DNA of 64,000 nt from the NCBI RefSeq assembly GCF_051014685.1, contig NW_027478528.1, forward strand, positions 372,001 through 436,000, given 5' to 3'. A model generated the notes under the pieces. It did not search any database. It worked only from the letters and a program-made list of their open reading frames with translations, and was not told where the DNA came from. The position numbers and the translations under genes were made by a program. The DNA is from Ptiloglossa arizonensis. Taxonomy: Eukaryota; Arthropoda; Insecta; Hymenoptera; Colletidae. Below are positions 58,004 to 64,000 of the stretch, in pieces (the first letter of the stretch is position 1; every line of letters begins with the position of its first letter).

Positions 58004-59948
58004 TTCTGCTGCTCCAAGCGCTTAACCAGAATGGACTAGGGAAAAAATACACATACCGTTGTAATCGGGCGAGTTTCTACTTTCACACGCAACAGGAATT
58101 TTTGGGTTAGGTCTATCCGTTCGCGAGATATGGGAGTTTGAAGCCAAGAAATGGTTGAGAAGGCATACAATTTTTCGCAATTCTGCTGATCCAAACGCTT
58201 AACCAGAATGCCCTAGGGAAAAATACACATACCGCTGTAGTCGGGCGAGTTTCTACTTTCAGATGCAATAGGAATTTTTGGGTTAGGTCAATCCGTTCGC
58301 GAGATATGGGAGTTTGAAGACAAGAAATGGTTGAGAAGGCAAAAAACTTTTCGCAATTCTGCTGCTCCAAATGCTTAACCAGAATGGCCTAGGGAAAAAA
58401 TACACATACCGTTGTAATCGGGCGAGTTTCTAATTTCAGATGCAATAGGAATTTTTGGGTTAGGTCAATCCGTTCGCGAGATATGGGAGTTTGAAGCCAA
58501 GAAATGGTTGAGAAGGCAAAAAATTTTTCGCAATTCTGCTGTTCCAAACGCTTAACCAGAATGGCCTAGGGAAAAAATAAACATACCGTTGTAATCGGGC
58601 GAGTTTCTACTTTCAGATGCAATAGGAATTTTTGGGTTAGGTCAATCCGTTCGCGAGATATGGGAGTTTGAAGCTAAGAAATGGTTAAGGAGACAACAAA
58701 TTTTTCGCACTTCTGCTGCTCCAAACGCTTAACCAGAATGGCCTAGGGAAAAAATACACATGCCGTTGTAATCGGGCGAGTTTCTACTTTCAGACGCAAC
58801 AGGAATCTTTGGGTTAGGTCAATCCGTTCGCGAGATATGGGAGTTTGAAGCCAAGAAATGGTTGAGAAGGCAAATAATTTTTCGCAATTCTGCTGCTCCA
58901 AACGCTTAACCAGAATGGCCTAGGGAAAAAATACACATACCGTTGTAATCGGGCGAGTTTCTACTTTCAGACGCAGCAGGAACTTCTGGGTTTGGTCAAT
59001 CCGTTCGCGAGATATGGGAGTTTGAAACTAAGAAATGGTTGAGAAGACAACAAATTTTTCGCAATTCTGCTGCTCCAAACGTTTAACCAGAATGGCCTAG
59101 GGAAAAAATACATATAGCGTTGTAATCGGGCGAGTTTCTACTTTCAGATGCAACAGGAATTTTTGGATTTGGTCAATCCGTTCGCGAGATATGGGACTTT
59201 GAAGCTTAGAAATGGTTGAGAAGACAACAAATTTTTCGCAATTCTGCTGCTCCAAACGCTTAACCAGAATGGACTAGGGAAAAAATACACATACCGTTGT
59301 AATCGGGCGAGTTTCTACTTTCACATGCAACAGGAATTTTTGGGTTAGGTCTATCCGTTCGCGAGATATGGGAGTTTGAAGCCAAGAAATGGTTGAGAAG
59401 GCATACAATTTTTCGCAATTCTGCTGATCCAAACGCTTAACCAGAATGCCCTAGGGAAAAATACACATACCGCTGTAGTCGGGCGAGTTTCTACTTTCAG
59501 ATGCAATAGGAATTTTTGGGTTAGGTCAATCCGTTCGCGAGATATGGGAGTTTGAAGACAAGAAATGGTTGAGAAGGCAAAAAACTTTTCGCAATTCTGC
59601 TGCTCCAAATGCTTAACCAGAATGGCCTAGGGAAAAAATACACATACCGTTGTAATCGGGCGAGTTTCTACTTTCAGATGCAATAGGAATTTTTGGGTTA
59701 GGTCAATCCGTTCGCGAGATATAGGAGTTTGAAGCTAAGAAATGGTTGAGAAGACAACAAATTTTTCGCACTTCTGCTGCTCCGAACGCTTAACCAGAAT
59801 GGCCTAGGGAAAAAATACACATACCGTTGTAATCGGGCGAGTTTCTACTTTCAGACGCAGCAGGAACTTCTGGGTTTGGTCAATCCGTTCGCGAGATATA
59901 GGAGTTTGAAGCTAAGAAATGGTTGAGAAGACAACAAATTTTTCGCAC
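58004..59948. repeat. 11-monomer y/z/eta/theta block, right copy (matches 29,531-31,475)
   Basis: Order y3, y4, z1, z2, eta, theta1, theta2, y3 (59,242; CACATGC), y4, z3, theta3, the same as in the left copy. Differences from it include TCTAATTTCAG in z1, GTTTAACC in theta2 (59,081) and GGATTTGG near 59,165. The three changes are shared with the local duplicate at 60,764-62,509. Confidence 0.87.
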
Positions 59949-60032
59949 TTCTACTGCTCCAAACGCTTAACCAGAATGGCTTAGGGAAAAAATACACATA
60001 GCGTTGTAATCGGGCGAGTTTCTACTTTCAGA
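58287..60032. repeat. 1.75-kb duplication, left copy (offset 2,477)
   Basis: Repeated at 60,764-62,509. Shared rare changes: GTTTAACC (59,081 and 61,558), GGATTTGG (59,165 and 61,642), CTTCTACTGC (59,949 and 62,426) and GGCTTAGGG (59,979 and 62,456). I saw no difference between the copies by eye, so this appears to be one of the youngest events in the window. Confidence 0.88.
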
Positions 60033-60763
60033 CACAACAGGAATTTTTGGGTTAGGTCAATCCGTTCGCGAGATATGGGAGTTTGAAGCCAAGAAATGGT
60101 TGAGAAAGCAAAAAATTTTTCGCAATTCTGCTGTTCCAAACGCTTAACCAGAATGGCCTAGGGAAAAAATACACATACCGTTGTAACCGGGCGAGTTTCT
60201 ACTTTCAGACGCAACAGGAATTTTTGGGTTAGGTCAATCCGTTCGCGAGATATGGGAGTTTGAAGCCAAGAACTGGTTGAGAGGGCAAAAAATTTTTCGC
60301 AATTCTGCTGCTCCAAACGCTTAACCAGAATGGCCTAGGGAAAAAATACACATACCCTTGTAATCGGGCGAGTTTCTACTTTCAGATGCAATAGGAATTT
60401 TTGGGTTAGGTCAATCCGTTCGCGAGATATGGGAGTTTGAAGACAAGAAATGGTTGAGAAGGCAAAAAATTTTTCGCAATTCTGCTGCTCCGAACGCTTA
60501 ACCAGAATGGCCTAGGGAAAAAATACACATACCGTTGTAATCGGGCGAGTTTCTACTTTCAGATGCAATAGGAATTTTTGGGTTAGGTCAATCCGTTCGC
60601 GAGATATGGGAGTTTGAAGACAAGAAATGGTTGAGAAGGCAAAAAATTTTTCGCAATTCTGCTGTTCCAAACGCTTAACCAGAATGGCCTAGGGAAAAAA
60701 TACACATACCGTTGTAATCGCGCGAGTTTCTACTTTCAGATGCAGCAGGAATTTTTGGGTTAC
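60033..60763. repeat. m1'-like, x, m11', y1 and part of y2 between the duplicate copies
   Basis: After GGCTTAGGG the monomers run as the m1'-x-m11'-y1-y2 order of the 9-monomer block: GACACAACAGG with GAAAGC, GAACTGG with GAGGGC, CCCTTG/GACAAG, CTCCG/GACAAG, and CGCGCGAG with GCAGCAGG and TTACGTC. y2 is then left for y4 sequence at the duplication boundary. Confidence 0.83.
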
Positions 60764-60833
60764 GTCAATCCGTTCGCGAGATATGGGAGTTTGAAGACAA
60801 GAAATGGTTGAGAAGGCAAAAAACTTTTCGCAA
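60657..60833. repeat. Hybrid monomer y2/y4 at the duplication boundary
   Basis: Begins as y2 (CTGTTCC, CGCGCGAG, GCAGCAGG, TTACGTC) and ends as y4 (GACAAG, GAAGGC, AAAACTTTTCG). The last y2-specific base is the C of TTACGTC at 60,763. The first y4-specific base is at ~60,797. The switch therefore lies within about 33 bases, in the stretch with TCGCGA and GATATGGG that nearly all monomers share. Confidence 0.88.
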
Positions 60834-62509
60834 TTCTGCTGCTCCAAATGCTTAACCAGAATGGCCTAGGGAAAAAATACACATACCGTTGTAATCGGGC
60901 GAGTTTCTAATTTCAGATGCAATAGGAATTTTTGGGTTAGGTCAATCCGTTCGCGAGATATGGGAGTTTGAAGCCAAGAAATGGTTGAGAAGGCAAAAAA
61001 TTTTTCGCAATTCTGCTGTTCCAAACGCTTAACCAGAATGGCCTAGGGAAAAAATAAACATACCGTTGTAATCGGGCGAGTTTCTACTTTCAGATGCAAT
61101 AGGAATTTTTGGGTTAGGTCAATCCGTTCGCGAGATATGGGAGTTTGAAGCTAAGAAATGGTTAAGGAGACAACAAATTTTTCGCACTTCTGCTGCTCCA
61201 AACGCTTAACCAGAATGGCCTAGGGAAAAAATACACATGCCGTTGTAATCGGGCGAGTTTCTACTTTCAGACGCAACAGGAATCTTTGGGTTAGGTCAAT
61301 CCGTTCGCGAGATATGGGAGTTTGAAGCCAAGAAATGGTTGAGAAGGCAAATAATTTTTCGCAATTCTGCTGCTCCAAACGCTTAACCAGAATGGCCTAG
61401 GGAAAAAATACACATACCGTTGTAATCGGGCGAGTTTCTACTTTCAGACGCAGCAGGAACTTCTGGGTTTGGTCAATCCGTTCGCGAGATATGGGAGTTT
61501 GAAACTAAGAAATGGTTGAGAAGACAACAAATTTTTCGCAATTCTGCTGCTCCAAACGTTTAACCAGAATGGCCTAGGGAAAAAATACATATAGCGTTGT
61601 AATCGGGCGAGTTTCTACTTTCAGATGCAACAGGAATTTTTGGATTTGGTCAATCCGTTCGCGAGATATGGGACTTTGAAGCTTAGAAATGGTTGAGAAG
61701 ACAACAAATTTTTCGCAATTCTGCTGCTCCAAACGCTTAACCAGAATGGACTAGGGAAAAAATACACATACCGTTGTAATCGGGCGAGTTTCTACTTTCA
61801 CATGCAACAGGAATTTTTGGGTTAGGTCTATCCGTTCGCGAGATATGGGAGTTTGAAGCCAAGAAATGGTTGAGAAGGCATACAATTTTTCGCAATTCTG
61901 CTGATCCAAACGCTTAACCAGAATGCCCTAGGGAAAAATACACATACCGCTGTAGTCGGGCGAGTTTCTACTTTCAGATGCAATAGGAATTTTTGGGTTA
62001 GGTCAATCCGTTCGCGAGATATGGGAGTTTGAAGACAAGAAATGGTTGAGAAGGCAAAAAACTTTTCGCAATTCTGCTGCTCCAAATGCTTAACCAGAAT
62101 GGCCTAGGGAAAAAATACACATACCGTTGTAATCGGGCGAGTTTCTACTTTCAGATGCAATAGGAATTTTTGGGTTAGGTCAATCCGTTCGCGAGATATA
62201 GGAGTTTGAAGCTAAGAAATGGTTGAGAAGACAACAAATTTTTCGCACTTCTGCTGCTCCGAACGCTTAACCAGAATGGCCTAGGGAAAAAATACACATA
62301 CCGTTGTAATCGGGCGAGTTTCTACTTTCAGACGCAGCAGGAACTTCTGGGTTTGGTCAATCCGTTCGCGAGATATAGGAGTTTGAAGCTAAGAAATGGT
62401 TGAGAAGACAACAAATTTTTCGCACTTCTACTGCTCCAAACGCTTAACCAGAATGGCTTAGGGAAAAAATACACATAGCGTTGTAATCGGGCGAGTTTCT
62501 ACTTTCAGA
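60764..62509. repeat. 1.75-kb duplication, right copy (offset 2,477)
   Basis: Counterpart of 58,287-60,032, entered in mid-y4 through the hybrid monomer and running through z1, z2, eta, theta1, theta2, y3 (61,719), y4, z3, theta3 and GGCTTAGGG. At its right end GAAGCAACAGG (62,509) replaces GACACAACAGG, and the following monomers are new. Confidence 0.88.
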
Positions 62510-63664
62510 AGCAACAGGAATTTTTGGGTTACGTCAATCCGTTCGCGAGATATGGGAGTTTGAACCCAAGAAATGGTTGAGAAGGCAAAAAATTTTTCGC
62601 AATTCTGCTGCTCCAAACGCTTAACCAGAATGGCCTAGGGAAAAAATACACATACGGTTGTAATCGGGCGAGTTTCTACTTTCAGACGCAGCAGGAACTT
62701 CTGGGTTTGGTCAATCCGTTCGCGAGATATAGGAGTTTGAAGCTAAGAAATGGTTGAGAAGACAACAAATTTTTCGCACTTCTGCTGCTCCAAACGCTTA
62801 ACCAGAATGGCCTAGGGAAAAAATACACATACCGTTATAATCGGGCGAGTTTCTACTTTCAGATGCAACAGGAATTTTTGGGTTAGGTCTATCCGTTCGC
62901 GAGATATGGGAGTTTGAAGCCAAGAAATGGTTGAGAAGGCAAAAAATTTTTCGCAATTCTGCTGTTCCAAACGCTTAACCAGAATGGCCTAGGGAAAAAA
63001 TACACATACCGTTGTAATCGGGCGAGTTTCTACTTTCAGATGCAATAGGAATTTTTGGGTTAGGTCAATCCGTTCGCGAGATATGGGAGTTTGAAGCTAA
63101 GAAATGGTTAAGGGGACAACAAATTTTTCGCACTTCTGCTGCTCCAAACGCTTAACCAGAATGGCCTAGGGAAAAAATACACATGCCGTTGTAATCGGGC
63201 GAGTTTCTACTTTCAGACGCAACAGGAATCTTTGGGTTAGGTCAATCCGTTCGCGAGATATGGGAGTTTGAAGCCAAGAAATGGTTGAGAAGGCAAAAAA
63301 TTTTTCGCAATTCTGCTGCTCCAAACGCTTAACCAGAATGGCGTAGGGAAAAAATACACATACCGTTGTAATCGGGCGAGTTTCTACTTTCAGATGCAAC
63401 AGGAGTTTTTGGGTTAGGTCAATCCGTTCGCGAGATATGGGAGTTTGAATACAAGAAATGGTAGTGAAGGCAAAAAATTTTTCGCAATTCTGCTGCTCCA
63501 AACGCTTAACCAGAATGGCGTAGGGACAAAATACACATGCCGTTGTAATCGGGCGAGTTTCTACTTTCAGATGCAACAGGAGTTTTTGGGTTAGGTCAAT
63601 CCGTTCGCGAGATATGTGAGTTTGAAGCCAAGAAATGGTTGAGAAGGCAAAAAATTTTTCGCAA

Positions 63665-63841
63665 TTCTGCTGCTCCAAACGCTTAACCAGATTGGCCTAG
63701 GGAAAAAATACACATACCGTTGTAATCGGGCGAGTTTCTACTTTCAGATGCAACAGGAATTTTTGGGTTAGGTCAATCCGTTCGCGAGATATGGGAGTTT
63801 GAAGCCAAGAAATGGTTGAGAAGGCAAAAAATTTTTCGCAC
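63665..63841 (+). repeat. Near-consensus satellite monomer (reference unit)
   Basis: This unit is close to the array consensus and serves as a map. Offsets from the monomer start: TTCTGCTG at 1-8; CCTAGG palindrome (AvrII site) at 32-37; A6 tract at 39-44; CENP-B-box-like 17-mer at 51-67; variable GATGCAATAGG / GACGCAACAGG / GATGCAGCAGG region at 83-93; T5 tract at 96-100; GGGTTAGG at 101-108; TCGCGA palindrome (NruI site) at 118-123; the main class-diagnostic site (GCCAAG, GACAAG, GCTAAG or GCAAAG) at 140-145; a second diagnostic site (GAAGGC, GAGGGC, GAAAGC or GAAGAC) at 156-161; A6T5 at 162-172. The consensus has 74 G+C in 177 bases. This copy has a private change near offset 29 (GATTGG rather than GAATGG). 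Confidence 0.95.
63715..63731 (+). other. CENP-B-box-like 17-mer (one example; present in most monomers)
   Basis: The sequence here is TACCGTTGTAATCGGGC. Against the mammalian CENP-B box YTTCGTTGGAARCGGGA it matches 12 of 17 positions. Against the nine bases usually needed for CENP-B binding (TTCG, A, CGGG) it matches seven; the two mismatches are the TT of TTCG. Common variants in other monomers read TAGCG or TACCC at the left end, and the TACCC form loses one more core base. The best core match I found, eight of nine, is at 25,162-25,178 in the diverged patch. Binding by any CENP-B-like or pogo-derived protein is speculative, because the comparison was chosen after seeing the sequence. Confidence 0.3.
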
Positions 63842-64000
63842 TTCTGCTGCTCCAAACGCTTAAACAGAATGGCCTAGGGAAAAAATACGCATACCGTTGT
63901 AATCGGGCGAGTTTCTACTTTCAGACGCAGCAGGAATTTTTGTGTTTGGTCAATCCGTTCGCGAGATATGGGACTTTGAAGCTAAGAAATGGTTGAGAAG

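Larger units (their letters stand above)
28824..62071. repeat. y3-y4 dimer family, 12 copies of 353 bp
   Basis: Dimer starts are 28,824, 29,531, 30,769, 33,244, 35,898, 39,967, 50,400, 53,760, 56,412, 58,004, 59,242 and 61,719. y3 is 177 bp, with GGACTAGG in most copies, CACACGC or CACATGC, GTCTATCC and GGCATACAATTTTTC. y4 is 176 bp, with CTGATCC, TGCCCTAGG, one A fewer in the following tract, and CCGCTGTAGTCGG. Nine copies end in AAAACTTTTCG; those at 28,824, 39,967 and 50,400 do not. None occurs left of 28,824 except the diverged relative at 24,758-25,111. Spacing is always a whole number of monomers (4, 7, 14, 15, 23, 59, 19, 15, 9, 7, 14). Confidence 0.88.
1..64000. repeat. 177-bp satellite DNA array, 361 complete monomers
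   Basis: The same ~177-bp unit repeats head to tail on one strand across the whole window, with no inversion and no foreign insert. Phase is set at the TTCTGCTG near each unit start (1, 178, 354, 531 and so on, to 63,842). Length is 177 bp except for 56 single-base deletions I counted: 40 monomers with GGTTATGTC in place of GGGTTAGGTC, 12 with one A fewer after CCTAGG, and four singletons (near 1,463, 24,490, 28,813 and 42,428). These account exactly for the position of the last monomer. Most neighbouring monomers differ at a handful of recurring diagnostic sites, so the array is well homogenised and variants travel as linked haplotypes. Such arrays are usually centromeric or pericentromeric heterochromatin in eukaryotes. 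That location is inferred, and both ends of the array lie outside the window. Confidence 0.99.
62510..64000. repeat. Right-end monomers with raised private variation
   Basis: About eight monomers and the 159-base partial one. Private or rare changes: GAACCCAAG near 62,564, ACGGTTG near 62,653, GGTTAAGGGGAC near 63,108, GGCGTAGGG twice (near 63,341 and 63,520), GGGACAAAATAC near 63,526, CAGGAGTTTTTGG twice (near 63,402 and 63,580), GTAGTGAAGG near 63,462, ATGTGAG near 63,614, AGATTGG near 63,690, TTAAACAG near 63,861, ATACGCAT near 63,887 and TTGTGTTTGG near 63,937. An eta-like monomer lies at 63,134-63,310. The last monomer shares GGGACTTTG and GTTTGGTC with theta2. Confidence 0.82.

Noticed and set aside
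29640..62085. Nine near-identical 85-codon minus-strand frames (29,640; 30,878; 33,353; 36,007; 53,869; 56,521; 58,113; 59,351; 61,828) as a gene family
   Set aside because: All coincide with y3-y4 dimers. They are opened by the 1-bp deletion of y4, start at a TTG, and close at the TAG created by GTCTATCC. Copy number follows the repeat, not a gene.
63166..63678. 170-codon minus-strand open frame as a gene
   Set aside because: It lies wholly within satellite monomers, starts at TTG, repeats every 59 residues, and is open only because two monomers lost the TAG of CCTAGG. There is no recognisable domain, no ribosome-binding or promoter context and no unique sequence.
1..64000. CRISPR array
   Set aside because: Repeats are directly adjacent 177-bp units with no unique spacers. 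CRISPR repeats are 21-50 bp, separated by unrelated spacers.
1..64000. Telomere-like GGGTTAGG in every monomer
   Set aside because: Eight bases agree with a permutation of TTAGGG, but the match stops there and is not tandem. A short match in a 177-bp repeat is expected by chance, and copy number adds no independent evidence.
1..64000. Ribosomal DNA, 5S or tRNA-derived repeat
   Set aside because: I see no tRNA A or B box pair with cloverleaf potential, no 5S internal control region and no rRNA conserved core in the monomer.
1..64000. Transposon or retroelement insertions
   Set aside because: Monomer length bookkeeping leaves no spare bases: all 361 units are 176 or 177 bp, so there is no insertion, target-site duplication or terminal repeat anywhere.
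1..64000. Naming a species or known satellite family
   Set aside because: I do not recognise the monomer. Length, GC content and CpG retention fit many animals and plants. A search of repeat databases with the consensus monomer would decide it.

Overview
The whole 64 kb window is one uninterrupted tandem array of a roughly 177-bp satellite repeat. I find no gene, RNA gene, transposon, CRISPR array or unique sequence. With the phase set at the first base of the window, a complete monomer starts at 1 and the 362nd starts at 63,842. That is 361 complete monomers plus a 159-base partial one. The count closes exactly: 361 x 177 = 63,897, and my hand count of single-base deletions is 56, giving the observed 63,841. 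All short open frames are by-products of the repeat, since 177 is divisible by 3.

Organism: a eukaryote. An array this long, with a near-nucleosomal monomer and higher-order repeat (HOR) structure, is typical of centromeric or pericentromeric heterochromatin in animals and plants. I do not recognise the monomer and cannot name the clade. The consensus has about 42% GC (74 of 177) and 8 CpG against about 7.5 expected from base composition, so CpG is not depleted.

Layout, using short labels for monomer variants that I assigned: (1) 1-28 kb is a patchwork of locally amplified blocks with offsets of 2, 7, 8, 9, 15 and 26 monomers. A 1.6-kb block recurs 14.3 kb away. (2) 24,228-25,288 is a patch of six much more diverged monomers, with diverged relatives of variants that dominate further right, in the same order. 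(3) 28.8-41.9 kb brings in a new family, the y3-y4 dimer with associated z, eta and theta monomers, interleaved with older types. (4) 41.9-56.4 kb is the clearest HOR: a 13-monomer unit m1-m13 (2,299 bp), with full and rearranged derivatives of 13, 5, 13, 19 and 20 monomers in succession. (5) 56.4-62.5 kb returns to y/z/eta/theta blocks, including an 11-monomer stretch matching one 28.5 kb to the left and a recent 1.75-kb duplication. (6) 62.5-64 kb carries more private variants.

The biology here is array evolution: repeated unequal exchange or replication-based amplification in whole-monomer steps, leaving hybrid monomers whose switch points can be bracketed to tens of bases. Each monomer also has a motif matching 12 of 17 positions of the mammalian CENP-B box, three perfect palindromes and three A/T tracts. 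All alignments and counts were made by eye. The long-range block ends are accurate to about 30 bases, limited by the distance between diagnostic variants.
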